From assembly GCF_029892515.1 (NCBI RefSeq), contig NZ_JARXVF010000009.1, forward strand, positions 89,749 through 153,748: a DNA stretch of 64,000 bases, given 5' to 3'. The translations under genes and the position numbers were made by a program. Shown here in pieces: positions 45,608 to 54,447 of this stretch (the stretch's first letter is position 1; every line of letters begins with the position of its first letter). The notes beneath the pieces were generated by a model. The model was given only the letters and a program-made list of their open reading frames with translations. It ran no database searches and was not told the origin of the DNA. This DNA comes from Pseudaminobacter soli (ex Li et al. 2025). Lineage in GTDB: Bacteria; Pseudomonadota; Alphaproteobacteria; Rhizobiales; Rhizobiaceae.

Positions 45608-47388
45608 GTGTTTTCCTTTGTTGGTTTGCCCAGTGTGAGAAGTGCGCCAAGCCGATTGCCAAGGCCCGAGTCCGTATGAATTCCGATCCGCGCCAATTCT
45701 GCGGTGACATCGACCGGTAGATCGAGGTCGTCGCACTTCTGGTTCAAAACGCCCCCGAACAGGACCGGTATGCGAACCGTTTTTTCAGCAAGTGCACCGA
45801 CCAGCATCTTGCCGTAGTCGAGCGCCATGCCGTTGTGCGTGCTGATCAGGATTGCATCGAGTGACGCTTCGCTGGCTTTTTCGGCAACTTGGTCGGGGTC
45901 GACTTCGGCGCCCAGATAGACGACCTCGGCGCCGGTGTTCGACAACAGCCAGTGCAGCACCATGATCGCGTGCTCATGCACGTCCGTCGAAGCAAGAAGT
46001 ATCCGCTTGCCCGCAATCCTGTCAGCCAGCTCCGGCCGTTCAAATCGCGGTAGATTGTCCTTGTAGCACTTTATGGATTGGGCAAAGATATCGGTAGGAA
46101 CAATCACCTTGCGGGAGCGCAATTCGGTATCGTCCGGATGCCCGGCGCCGAAAAGTTCCTCGAACAAAGCAGGGCCTAGCTTTTTGAGCACGTAAAGCAT
46201 TTGCAATGGGTTTGCTGTATCGACGCCAGCGGCTCGGAGTCCAGTCAGTGCGTTCTGGAACACCTGTTTGCCGTATTGTCGCATTTGGTCGGCGAACCTG
46301 CGGCTGTCGGAAAAATCTACACGCGAGTGCAAGCGGCGAGCAGTCGCTTCGACCCGGTGGCCTAAAATCTGCGCCTCGACAATCTCTTCCCAAGATGGGG
46401 ATCGGAACGCCTCCGTCACCGGCAGCGGCAGAACCGCATGCCCGGTCGGACATTCCAGTTGAGCCATGATGTCCCACAGCATGTACTCTGCGACCAAACC
46501 ACGGTTCTCGTCGAAGTTCTGCGAGAAGGAGATCGTATCCCCGTAGAACATCGAGCCGACGCAACTGCCGTCGTGGATTTCGCTCAACGCGAATACCCAG
46601 CCTGCCCGCTTGATCGGGTCGGAGGTCAAGCCGCCAATACAGTGGGACAGCTTGGCCCCCAGCAGGTCTTCGACAATGTATTTCTCAAGATAGGCCCAGC
46701 CCGCTACCGTCGTGCAATCGAGGAACAACGCGCCGAAGCCATCCTCAAGATACGAGTGGAGCATCACACCCCGGTCCCGCAGCGCACCGAGAATGGCGAT
46801 TGACTTGGTGGTCTCCACGGCCGTTGCGACATGATCGTGCCATCCCGGCACCTCATGAGCAAAATACTGTGAGAGATTGCCGATCGTCGTTACGCCCGCG
46901 CGTAAAGCTTGCACAGTGTTTCCAGTGGATGCCGGGAACCCAATCATAAAGTCGCCCATATGAGGCTGGATCGGCGTAACCTGCCCTATCTGGCTCCAGT
47001 GTCCGGGCGTTTCCAACAAGGGGCCGGTCTCGGCGGCAGCCTTACTGCGCCTTGCCTCGGGTAGACCCATGCGGCGATCGAGGCAAAGGCCGGCACGATG
47101 CACCTCGATGTTGTTGAGGCTGGCCTCGTGAAAGACATTTGCCAGGGCCCGTTCAGTCAGATCCCAGTTTCCCATGCCGATATGCGCATGATAGCTGATA
47201 TCACCATTGCGAATGCAGGCCTCCTTGAACTCAGCCTCCGATTCCACTCCCCATTTTTCCAGGGCCGCGGTGCGTCGGACCCTGACGGTCTTCGCAACTT
47301 CGCGCGCCTCGGACAAAATGGCATCGTAGTCCGGCAACCGATCGGCCAGAGCTTGCCGCGTCGCCTGTTCGAATCTGGTTTGGGTCAT
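45604..47388 (-). CDS. Single-chain cobalamin-dependent mutase-like protein (glutamate mutase-related), substrate unknown
   Basis: 594 residues. The C-terminal B12-binding domain (about 460-590) has all landmark motifs: D469-V-H471 (lower ligand His, from DxHxxG, with Ala instead of Gly), S516-T-H518 and G545-G546 (LFGGVLNQ). The N-terminal 1-440 resembles the catalytic barrel of glutamate mutase E: QPHMGDFMIGFPASTGNTVQ, LRAGVTTIGNLSQYF, SHCIGGLTSDPIKRAGWVFA. In classical glutamate mutase these parts are separate proteins (GlmE 480, GlmS 137), in the opposite or same order by species. Here they are fused, barrel first. It is coupled to ProC-like and GGCT-like genes and a peptide importer. Methylaspartate mutase or a new carbon-skeleton mutase are options. 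Confidence 0.82.
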   Translation of the reverse strand: MTQTRFEQATRQALADRLPDYDAILSEAREVAKTVRVRRTAALEKWGVESEAEFKEACIRNGDISYHAHIGMGNWDLTERALANVFHEASLNNIEVHRAGLCLDRRMGLPEARRSKAAAETGPLLETPGHWSQIGQVTPIQPHMGDFMIGFPASTGNTVQALRAGVTTIGNLSQYFAHEVPGWHDHVATAVETTKSIAILGALRDRGVMLHSYLEDGFGALFLDCTTVAGWAYLEKYIVEDLLGAKLSHCIGGLTSDPIKRAGWVFALSEIHDGSCVGSMFYGDTISFSQNFDENRGLVAEYMLWDIMAQLECPTGHAVLPLPVTEAFRSPSWEEIVEAQILGHRVEATARRLHSRVDFSDSRRFADQMRQYGKQVFQNALTGLRAAGVDTANPLQMLYVLKKLGPALFEELFGAGHPDDTELRSRKVIVPTDIFAQSIKCYKDNLPRFERPELADRIAGKRILLASTDVHEHAIMVLHWLLSNTGAEVVYLGAEVDPDQVAEKASEASLDAILISTHNGMALDYGKMLVGALAEKTVRIPVLFGGVLNQKCDDLDLPVDVTAELARIGIHTDSGLGNRLGALLTLGKPTKENT

Positions 47389-47425
47389 AGCGAAGCCCTG
47401 CTTCGGATGAGCGTGTTTTGCATCT

Positions 47426-48202
47426 TCAGCCGTCGCCTCTCAGCTTGCGCACAACGGCGTCGAGCGCGCTGCTCCACGCAGCAAGGCCGCCCGCCCCCTC
47501 CAGCGCGTCCATACCTCGCTCCGATATGCCGCCGGGAACGGCCAGCGAGGACCAAATCTCCTGAAAGGGAACGTTCCTGGCGTGCTCGGCCATGGCGCTT
47601 GCGCCACTGATCGTCTCGACGACGAGCGATCGCGCCAACTGATCATCCAGCCCTTGCGCCGCAGTCCAAGTCGCAAGGTGGTCCATCAACGGGAAGATCA
47701 TCGCGTAAAACGCGCCAACCAATGCGGTCCCGGCATCGAACTGCTTTTCGGTTCGCAGTGCATATACGCGCCCCAACTGTTCCAGAACGGCTCGCGCCGC
47801 AGCATTTTCGGGCATTAGCAGAATTGGGCTCTTGTTGATCGCGGCACAGGCAACTGGCAGTGCCCGGACGGCCGTGGCTTCCCCGGTCAGCCGCTGCAAT
47901 CGGTCCAGCGTCACCCCTGCAGCGACCGATACAACGACCTGATCCTTGGAGAAGGTCAGCCCGGCAAGCGCAGCCTCCACATCGGCTGGGCGGGTGGCCA
48001 CGACGATAACCGTCGCACCATCAATTGCCTCCTGCGGCGAGTTAAACACCTCGGCGATCGCATGGCCTGCTGCCACCCGCTCCGCCCGTTCCCGCGTGCG
48101 CGAAAACAATCGCAGAGCGGTCATCTCGCCAGCATTTTCAAAACCGGCGATCAGATATCCCGCAAAATGCCCTACGCCGATTATGCCAACTCTAGGAGTC
48201 AT
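47426..48202 (-). CDS. Pyrroline-5-carboxylate reductase-like (ProC family) oxidoreductase
   Basis: 258 residues. The NAD(P) fold starts VGIIGVGHFAGYLIAGFENA (GxGxxA type). Further segments are VVVATRPADVEAALAGLTFS, VVSVAAGVTLDRLQRL and the C-terminal helical dimer domain with SLVVETISGASAMAEHARNV, VPGGISERGMDALEGAG. The PGG(T/I)S tail is the ProC signature. ProC reduces a cyclic imine to proline. With a mutase and a GGCT-like partner it may instead reduce a ring or imine made in this pathway. It is followed after 37 bases by the mutase gene. Confidence 0.83.
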   Translation of the reverse strand: MTPRVGIIGVGHFAGYLIAGFENAGEMTALRLFSRTRERAERVAAGHAIAEVFNSPQEAIDGATVIVVATRPADVEAALAGLTFSKDQVVVSVAAGVTLDRLQRLTGEATAVRALPVACAAINKSPILLMPENAAARAVLEQLGRVYALRTEKQFDAGTALVGAFYAMIFPLMDHLATWTAAQGLDDQLARSLVVETISGASAMAEHARNVPFQEIWSSLAVPGGISERGMDALEGAGGLAAWSSALDAVVRKLRGDG

Positions 48203-48283
48203 CGCTTCACCATAAAATCATTTTTGTAATCACATATCGAATTTTTTTATTGGAATCAAACTTCGATGTGCGGATGCCGCTGC

Positions 48284-48307
48284 AAAAAATTCAGAGAAAA
48301 TTCTGAA
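48284..48307 (-). terminator. Weak AT-rich stem-loop with U-run after the OppF-like gene
   Basis: On the minus strand TTCAGA (48307-48302) pairs with TCTGAA (48295-48290) around six bases and is followed by a run of T residues (to about 48284). The stem is only 6 bp and AT-rich, so read-through into the ProC-like gene is likely. It could lower expression of the metabolic genes relative to the transporter. Confidence 0.4.
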
Positions 48308-48310
48308 CCG

Positions 48311-49276
48311 TCACAAGTTGTGACAAGATACCGAATGATCTTCGGCAATACCCGTCAGTGGCGGCGCAACAACCTGGCAGACGCTCGACTTGCGTGCACA
48401 ACGCGTATGAAAAGGGCAACCGCTCGGCGCATTCAACGGGCTGGACACATCGCCTTGAAGCACCAGGCGCGCGCCACGTCTTCTCGGATCCGGCACCGGG
48501 ATCGCGGATAGCAGCGCCTGCGTATAGGGATGTTGCGGATCCGTGAACAAGGCCTGATATGGAGCCATCTCGACGATCTTGCCAAGATACATGACTGCGA
48601 CTCGATCCGCGACATGCTCCACAACTGCAAGATCATGAGAAATGAACAAGTAGGAGAGGTTGAACTCTTCTTGCAGATCCAGCAGCAAATTGATGATCTG
48701 AGCCTGGATCGAAACATCCAACGCTGAAACCGCCTCGTCACAGATGATCAGCTCGGGGCTAACCGCTAGGGCTCGCGCGATACCAATCCGCTGTCTCTGC
48801 CCGCCCGAAAATTCATGCGGGTAGCGATCGGCCTGCTTGGGGCTCAACCCCACCTTTTCCAGAAGATAGGCGATCCGGTCCTTGCGCTCTGCAGCAGTCA
48901 ACCCGTGGATCCGCAGCGGCTTGTCCAACGTCTGCGTCAACGTCTTGCGTGGGTTGAGCGATGAATAAGGGTCCTGGAACACCACCTGAATCCGCCGCCG
49001 CAGCTCGAGTTGCCTGCTCTTAGGCAGAGAATGCAGGTGCGTAAGATCCACACCGTCAAAGATGACATCGCCGCTGGTGGCCTGAGTCAGATTGACGATC
49101 GACATGCCCGTCGTCGTCTTCCCGCAGCCGCTCTCGCCGACGATGCCCAGTGTCTCGCCCCGCGCCAAGTCAAACGACACCCCATCGACCGCACGAATCG
49201 GCGCAGACTTCGCATTGAAATGGACCTTCAGGTCGTTAACCCTCAACAGAGGACCAGGTGCAACCGCCGATGTCAT
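48311..49276 (-). CDS. Dipeptide/oligopeptide ABC transporter ATP-binding protein (DppF/OppF type)
   Basis: 321 residues from the ATG at 49276, preceded by GGAG. Walker A is GESGCGKTT, with the OppF-specific LRRRIQVVFQDPYSSLNPR after it. Signature FSGGQRQRIGIARAL, Walker B LIICDEAVSALD, switch His LFISHDLAVVEH. The C-terminal oligopeptide motif has Cys pairs (SGCPFHTRCARKSSVC), an Fe-S cluster site in relatives. Longer upstream frames (to 49402) run into the OppD gene and are not likely. It heterodimerises with the OppD-type ATPase. Confidence 0.9.
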   Translation of the reverse strand: MTSAVAPGPLLRVNDLKVHFNAKSAPIRAVDGVSFDLARGETLGIVGESGCGKTTTGMSIVNLTQATSGDVIFDGVDLTHLHSLPKSRQLELRRRIQVVFQDPYSSLNPRKTLTQTLDKPLRIHGLTAAERKDRIAYLLEKVGLSPKQADRYPHEFSGGQRQRIGIARALAVSPELIICDEAVSALDVSIQAQIINLLLDLQEEFNLSYLFISHDLAVVEHVADRVAVMYLGKIVEMAPYQALFTDPQHPYTQALLSAIPVPDPRRRGARLVLQGDVSSPLNAPSGCPFHTRCARKSSVCQVVAPPLTGIAEDHSVSCHNL

Positions 49277-49293
49277 GCCGCTACTCCGGTCGG

Positions 49294-50277
49294 TTATGCG
49301 ACTTTTATGCATCGGACCATCCTGCCGTCTCCGGCGGCTTGCAGCTCGATTGCGCCGTTGCATTCGGGGCCAGCAAAACGACAACGCTCGCGAAATGCAC
49401 AACCATCAGGAATATTGATCAGGCTCGCTACCAGCCCCGGGATTTCCTGTAGACGATGACGCCCCTTTTCGGTCCGGCTGCCCAGTTTCGGGACCGATCG
49501 CAGCAAAGCCTGGGTGTAAGGATGAAGCGGCTCGTCGAATATTTCGTAGACCGAGCCGGCCTCTACGACCTGCCCGGCATACATCACGATCACTCTCTGC
49601 GCCATTTCGGCAATAACGCCGAGATCATGGGTGATCATAAGCACCGCGCTGCCGAATTCATCCTTCAAACCCAGCATCAGATCCATGATCTGACTCTGGA
49701 TAGTCACGTCCAGCGCAGTTGTCGGCTCATCCGCGATAAGGATCGCAGGATCGCAGGCAAGTGCAATGGCAATCATCACGCGTTGGCGCATGCCGCCCGA
49801 CATATGATGCGGGTAGTCCCTGACGCGCTTTTCCGGCGAAGGTATTTGCACTTTGCGCAACAGCTCTATCGCACGGTTCATACCCTCGCGACGGCTCAGG
49901 TTTTGATGCCACTGCATGACTTCAGCGAGTTGATCGCCCACAGTCATCAGCGGATTGAGCGAGGTCATCGGTTCCTGAAAGATCATCGAGATTCTGTTTC
50001 CGCGGATCGAACGCATATAGGCGTCGTCCTGCGCCAGTAGATCGATCCCCCTGAACTTGACGCTTCCTGCACTGATCCGGCCAGGGGGCGACTTGATCAG
50101 TCGCAGAATCGTCAACGCAGTGACGCTCTTGCCTGATCCTGACTCACCGACAATGCCCACCGTTTCACCCGGATCGAGCCCGAAGCTAACGCCCCTAACT
50201 GCCTGAACGGCCCCGGCTGGGGTGCGGAATTCCGTCCGCAACCCGCTCACCTGCAAAAGTTTGATCGCTTCTGGCAT
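49294..50277 (-). CDS. Dipeptide/oligopeptide ABC transporter ATP-binding protein (DppD/OppD type)
   Basis: 327 residues. Walker [10 protein letters not shown], then [20 protein letters not shown]. Signature [16 protein letters not shown], Walker [13 protein letters not shown], switch His [14 protein letters not shown]. The C-terminal Cys motif is [18 protein letters not shown] strong GAGGAGG ribosome site precedes the ATG. With the OppF-type ATPase it forms the ABC dimer of a peptide-type importer. Confidence 0.92.
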   Translation of the reverse strand: MPEAIKLLQVSGLRTEFRTPAGAVQAVRGVSFGLDPGETVGIVGESGSGKSVTALTILRLIKSPPGRISAGSVKFRGIDLLAQDDAYMRSIRGNRISMIFQEPMTSLNPLMTVGDQLAEVMQWHQNLSRREGMNRAIELLRKVQIPSPEKRVRDYPHHMSGGMRQRVMIAIALACDPAILIADEPTTALDVTIQSQIMDLMLGLKDEFGSAVLMITHDLGVIAEMAQRVIVMYAGQVVEAGSVYEIFDEPLHPYTQALLRSVPKLGSRTEKGRHRLQEIPGLVASLINIPDGCAFRERCRFAGPECNGAIELQAAGDGRMVRCIKVA

Positions 50278-50310
50278 TTTTCCTCCTCGTGACGTTCACT
50301 GTGCCGCGGA

Positions 50311-51147
50311 TTACGTGTTCTTCAACACGCTTCTGGGGTCCAGAATGTCGCGCAACCCATCGCCAAAGAGGTTCAGCCCAAGAACAGTGACAAAGATCGC
50401 CAGGCCCGGAAAGATCGCGAGCCAAGGCGCGGTGAAGAAGAGATCACGCGCCGACGACAGCATTCCACCCCAGCTCGGCATAGGCGGCTGCGCACCAAGC
50501 CCCAGGAAAGACAATGCTGCCTCCATCAGAATCGCCTCGGCACACCCGAGCGTGGCGATCACCAGCACCGGCCCCAGAACATTGGGCATGATCTGACCGA
50601 AGATGATGCTGGTCTTGCTGTATCCAAGCACCACAGCAGCGTTCACATAGTCGCTTTTTTTGACTGAAAGAACCTGCGCACGAGTCAGACGGCAAGTATA
50701 AGACCAATTCGTCAGCCCCAGGGCGAGATAGATATTGAAAAGCCCCGGCCCCAGCGCCGACATGATCGCCAGCGCGAACACGATGACAGGGATCGACAGC
50801 ATGATGTTGGTCGTCCCCATAATCAGTTCATCCCAGAACCGCCCGAAATACCCCGCGACCAACCCGAGCGAGACGCCGATGATCGTGTTGGCGATCTGTG
50901 TGATAAGTCCGACACTTAGCGATACTCGGGCGCCATAGAGAACGCGCGAGAACACGTCACGTCCGCTCGAATCCGTGCCGAACAGATGGCTCGCACTTGG
51001 AGGCAATTCAGCGTTCATCAGATCCGCGTCGTTGACGGGGTCGAACGGGGCGATCAAGGGCGCGAAGGCCGCTATCAGTATGACGAGGGCGATGATGAGG
51101 CCGCCAAAGAATAGATTCTTCTGATGAAATACGCGGTTCATGGTCAT
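50311..51147 (-). CDS. Dipeptide ABC transporter permease (DppC type)
   Basis: 278 residues from the ATG at 51147, which overlaps the stop of the DppB-type gene (ATGA). The OppC_N leader and LFGTDSSGRDVFSRVLYGAR are typical of DppC. The EAA loop lies in LTRAQVLSVKKSDYVNAAVV. Six helices. It pairs with the preceding permease. Confidence 0.9.
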   Translation of the reverse strand: MTMNRVFHQKNLFFGGLIIALVILIAAFAPLIAPFDPVNDADLMNAELPPSASHLFGTDSSGRDVFSRVLYGARVSLSVGLITQIANTIIGVSLGLVAGYFGRFWDELIMGTTNIMLSIPVIVFALAIMSALGPGLFNIYLALGLTNWSYTCRLTRAQVLSVKKSDYVNAAVVLGYSKTSIIFGQIMPNVLGPVLVIATLGCAEAILMEAALSFLGLGAQPPMPSWGGMLSSARDLFFTAPWLAIFPGLAIFVTVLGLNLFGDGLRDILDPRSVLKNT

Positions 51148-52073
51148 TTGAAATCTATCTGTGAGTTGATCACGCTGTAGAGAATATCGACCAGCAAGTT
51201 GACGATCAGAAACACAATGACGATGACCAACAGGCAGCCCTGCGCCACGGGAATGTCCCGCTGGAAGATCGACTCGACCAGCAAGGATCCGATACCGGGC
51301 CATGAGAAAACGCGTTCAACGACAACCGTCTGACCGATCAGCGACCCGAACAGCAGGCCCGCAGTGGTCAAAATAAGCACGAAGGCATTCCTAAAGACGT
51401 GCCTGTAGCTGATCCTGAACTCCGACAGCCCTTTGGCCCGCGCGGTGCGGATATAGTCTGCGGACAGCACCTCGACCACGGCGGCCCGGGTGATGCGCGC
51501 CAGTAGGGCGGTGTAGCCCAACCCTAGCGTCATTGCGGGCATCACCAAGTTGGCAGATGCTCCGTCTCCATACCCGGACGTGGGCAACAAATGCATCATG
51601 TAGCTGAACACATACATCAGGAGGATCCCGAGCCAGAACTGTGGGATCGAAACACTCACCACCGCCACCACAGTCGATAGCGTATCGGGCCAAGTTCCCT
51701 GCTTCAGCGCAGCGATGAATCCAAGCGGGACCCCCAGCACGATCGCGATCCCGATTGCAGAAAAGGCGAGTTTCAGGGTCGCCCCTAAGCGGTCGAACAC
51801 AACATCTGCTACGTCATAGCGCCGCAGATAGGACTGCCCCATGTCACCTTGGGCCAATCGGCCCACATAGTTGAAGTACCGTACATAGGCTGGCTTATCC
51901 AACTGCAGGTCAGCTTTCAGCTTCTCGATCACATCGGCGCCCAGCTCAAGCTTGCCTGCCGAACTCAACGCGGCATTACCGGGGATCAGGTTGAGTAAAA
52001 GAAACATGATCAAGGTGATCCCCAGGATCGTCGGGATGAACTGAAGAAGTCGGCGAATGGCGAATGAAAGCAT
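51144..52073 (-). CDS. Dipeptide ABC transporter permease (DppB type)
   Basis: 309 residues. MLSFAIRRLLQFIPTILGIT is the family N-terminus; GMTLGLGYTALLARITRAAV style segments (here PAMTLGLGYTALLARITRAA) with VEVLSADYIRTARAKGLSEF form the EAA loop. The C-terminus includes RDIPVAQGCLLVIVIVFLIV. A complete permease with DppC. Confidence 0.9.
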   Translation of the reverse strand: MLSFAIRRLLQFIPTILGITLIMFLLLNLIPGNAALSSAGKLELGADVIEKLKADLQLDKPAYVRYFNYVGRLAQGDMGQSYLRRYDVADVVFDRLGATLKLAFSAIGIAIVLGVPLGFIAALKQGTWPDTLSTVVAVVSVSIPQFWLGILLMYVFSYMMHLLPTSGYGDGASANLVMPAMTLGLGYTALLARITRAAVVEVLSADYIRTARAKGLSEFRISYRHVFRNAFVLILTTAGLLFGSLIGQTVVVERVFSWPGIGSLLVESIFQRDIPVAQGCLLVIVIVFLIVNLLVDILYSVINSQIDFK

Positions 52074-52194
52074 GTTGGTTTCTCATGTCGTCATCGAAAA
52101 GCCGATGCCAATGACGGCGGCGTGCGCGGGGAGGATCTGATAGATGGAGGGCCTAGCCGGGATATGCCGCAGGCCGAGCAGCCGGAAAAGAAGA

Positions 52195-52230
52195 GACAAG
52201 TCAGCACGGCAATTGCAATGCCGACTTGTC
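52195..52230 (-). promoter_or_regulatory. Intercistronic stem-loop after the peptide-binding protein gene
   Basis: GACAAGTC (52195-52202) and GACTTGTC (52223-52230) pair over 8 bp, and inside them GGCA (52208-52211) pairs with TGCC (52219-52222), leaving a one-sided AGCAC bulge. It lies 13 bases after the binding-protein stop; a pyrimidine-rich TCTCTTCTTTTCC follows on the minus strand. A partial terminator/mRNA stabiliser is likely. Confidence 0.5.
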
Positions 52231-52242
52231 ACCGCATCTTGC

Positions 52243-53844
52243 TTATTTGCCAGAACGGGGGGAACCCGGATCAACCCAGACGTCTGCCATGTCCTGGTAC
52301 ATGATCTCGATCGCAACGGGCTTGAGGCCATGCACCCAAGGCTGGACGGCCAGAACGGCCTTATTGTAGTTTAGAAGCCACACTGCGGCATCATCCCGGA
52401 AAACAGCGTCCGCCTGCTTGATCAGGTCGATCCGGGTAGCCGGATCCGTTTCCGTCCGTGCTTGATCAAGCAGGGCGTCATACTGCGCATTGTTGTAATG
52501 CGCATAGTTGCCTGACGTATTTTCAGTCTTCGAATGCCAACGCTTTAGCGCCTGCAATGGCTCCGGGCCCGAACCGAATGACCAGATTATTCCTTGAAAA
52601 TCGCCCGCAATCATCTTGTCGTAGAGTATGCCCTCTTCCAACTGCTGCGTCGTGACCTTAATGTTAATCTTACTAAGATACTGGCCGATGACCTCTGCGA
52701 CCGAGACGCCATAGGACATATTCGCACTTCCCAGGATCTTCAGCTCGAAGCCCTTCTCGTAACCGGCCTCCTTCATCAGCAGCTTGGCTTTTTCCAGATC
52801 GAAGCTAAACCCCGTCGCCCCACGATCGAACGCCTCGGACGACTCCGGAAGCCAGCCCACAGGATTATATGCCTTGCCTTTCAGAAACTTCCGATTGATC
52901 GCATCAACGTCTATGGCGTGGCTGATTGCCTGACGCACCTTCCGATTGGCGAGGGGCTCGTATTTCTGATTCCAGACGATCAGGCGCGTAAACATCTCTG
53001 CGACTTCGATCAGGTCGCCGGAATACTCTGGATCGTTCTTGTAGCTACTATATTGCGGTGCCTCGACAATGATCGCATCCAACTCCTTTGCTCGAAAGGC
53101 GATATCTCTCGACGCTCCCTCCTGCATGATCTTGAACGCAACTGAATCGAGGTACGGCTTCCCTTCCTCGTAATATCCAGGATATTTGACCAGCGAAACC
53201 TCGCTACCCGGTACCCATTCCTTGAACATAAACGGCCCGCTTCCGATCGGCGTAAGTCCGAACTTATCGCCCAGCCGCTCCACCTCTTCCTTCGGAACGA
53301 TCGCTGTCCCCGGCTGATAGAATTGATAGGCCGGATCGACTTTTTCTGTCAGCGTGATCGAGAACGTCCTGTCGTTAATCACCTTTACGCCCGCCAAGTG
53401 ATCGACTTTGCCCTTTTGCAAGGCCTCTGCGCCGACGATGACCTGCAGGAAACCCGATGAAGGACTGACTGGATCCATCGTCAACATGCGCTCGTATGAA
53501 TAGGCAATGTCGCTTGCGACCAGCTTTCGCCCGTTATGAAAGGTCATGCCATCTTTCAATGTATAGGTGTAAGTCAGCCCGTCTTCGGAGACTACAGCAG
53601 ACTCCGCCATTTCCAGCACTGGCCTCTGCTCTTCCGTGCTCCACATGTAGAGAGTTCTGAAGATGTTGTTCGTGACCAGAAGGTCCTGCTGCTTGGCCGT
53701 TTTGTGCGGGTCCAGTGTCAGGATGCTTCCGTCGTAGGGCGCCACAAAGTTGAACGTCCCTCCCCTCTCGGCGGAGTGAAGCGAGGCGCTTGCGCCAAAC
53801 AGGGCGAAGCAAGCCAGAATACTTATGCGCAAAGTATGTTTCAT
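52243..53844 (-). CDS. Peptide/opine/nickel-type ABC substrate-binding protein (SBP_bac_5)
   Basis: 533 residues from the ATG at 53844, chosen because GGAGGA sits just before it (an ATG six codons upstream is alternative). The signal peptide is LRISILACFALFGASASLHS with AERGG after it. SBP_bac_5 landmarks are TLDPHKTAKQQDLLVTNNIF, GLTYTYTLKDGMTFHNGRK and the hinge FKEWVPGSEVSLVKY. It is the first gene of the Opp-ProC-mutase-GGCT run, so the imported ligand should be the pathway's substrate, likely a peptide-like or N-acylated amino acid. Confidence 0.9.
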   Translation of the reverse strand: MKHTLRISILACFALFGASASLHSAERGGTFNFVAPYDGSILTLDPHKTAKQQDLLVTNNIFRTLYMWSTEEQRPVLEMAESAVVSEDGLTYTYTLKDGMTFHNGRKLVASDIAYSYERMLTMDPVSPSSGFLQVIVGAEALQKGKVDHLAGVKVINDRTFSITLTEKVDPAYQFYQPGTAIVPKEEVERLGDKFGLTPIGSGPFMFKEWVPGSEVSLVKYPGYYEEGKPYLDSVAFKIMQEGASRDIAFRAKELDAIIVEAPQYSSYKNDPEYSGDLIEVAEMFTRLIVWNQKYEPLANRKVRQAISHAIDVDAINRKFLKGKAYNPVGWLPESSEAFDRGATGFSFDLEKAKLLMKEAGYEKGFELKILGSANMSYGVSVAEVIGQYLSKINIKVTTQQLEEGILYDKMIAGDFQGIIWSFGSGPEPLQALKRWHSKTENTSGNYAHYNNAQYDALLDQARTETDPATRIDLIKQADAVFRDDAAVWLLNYNKAVLAVQPWVHGLKPVAIEIMYQDMADVWVDPGSPRSGK

Positions 53845-53882
53845 TCGTTCCTCCGTTTTCATGCTTCGCGCTTACTCATGCC

Positions 53883-53900
53883 GTTCAACGCGGCTTGAAC
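53883..53900. promoter_or_regulatory. GTTCAA-N6-TTGAAC dyad upstream of the peptide-binding protein gene
   Basis: A perfect 6-bp inverted repeat (53883-53888, 53895-53900) beginning 39 bases before the ATG at 53844. Its position fits an operator overlapping the promoter or 5' leader. Which regulator would bind is unknown; the GntR at 44357 is the nearest candidate. Confidence 0.35.
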
Positions 53901-54145
53901 GCGTGTTGGACTTGCGCGCTGGCCAGGAGGCGCGCAGCAATAATATCGCGCCACCGAAACCACTCACCCAATCTGGGGCGAACCCTATGAGTCGAATGCA
54001 ATCATGTCAATAATCACAAATACAATTATCTTTCATATTACATATGCGCACTGGGCCTGGAGAGGTTTGGCTTCGCTGTTGGCCTGCCCCCTGAAAAGTG
54101 GTCCTCCCTGAGGTATGGCTTTTGGGCCGATGGAGGACTGAAGAA

Positions 54146-54424
54146 ATGGCCAGAAAGAGACACAGTGCAGAAGAGATTGTCACGAAGCTTCGGCAGGTTG
54201 ACGTTCTGAGTTCGCAAGGAAAGTCGGTGGCTGAGGCGGTCCGATCGATAGGCGTGACGGAAGTTACATACTATCGTTGGCGGTCTGAATACGGTGGGTT
54301 GAAGGGCGATCAGGTCAAGCGGCTGAAGGAGCTTGAGATGGAGAACTCGCGTCTTCGCCGCGCCGTTTCCGACCTGACACTGGACAAAATGATCCTGACG
54401 GAAGCTGCGCGGGGAAACTACTAG
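54146..54424 (+). CDS. IS3-family transposase OrfA
   Basis: 92 residues starting MARKRHSAEEIVTKLRQVDV. The helix-turn-helix is SVAEAVRSIGVTEVTYYRWR, and the leucine-zipper-like tail is VKRLKELEMENSRLRRAVSD. It binds the terminal repeats. The stop TAG overlaps the OrfB frame, which lies in -1, so a fusion transposase can form by frameshifting near GGGGAAAC. Confidence 0.88.
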   Translation: MARKRHSAEEIVTKLRQVDVLSSQGKSVAEAVRSIGVTEVTYYRWRSEYGGLKGDQVKRLKELEMENSRLRRAVSDLTLDKMILTEAARGNY

Positions 54425-54447
54425 GCCCCGCCCGTCGCCGTGCTTGC

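Noticed and set aside
45604..48300. Cobalamin riboswitch before the B12 genes
   Set aside because: I could not find the conserved B12-box pattern (GCCACTG-like) in the leader of the mutase, ProC-like or binding-protein genes.
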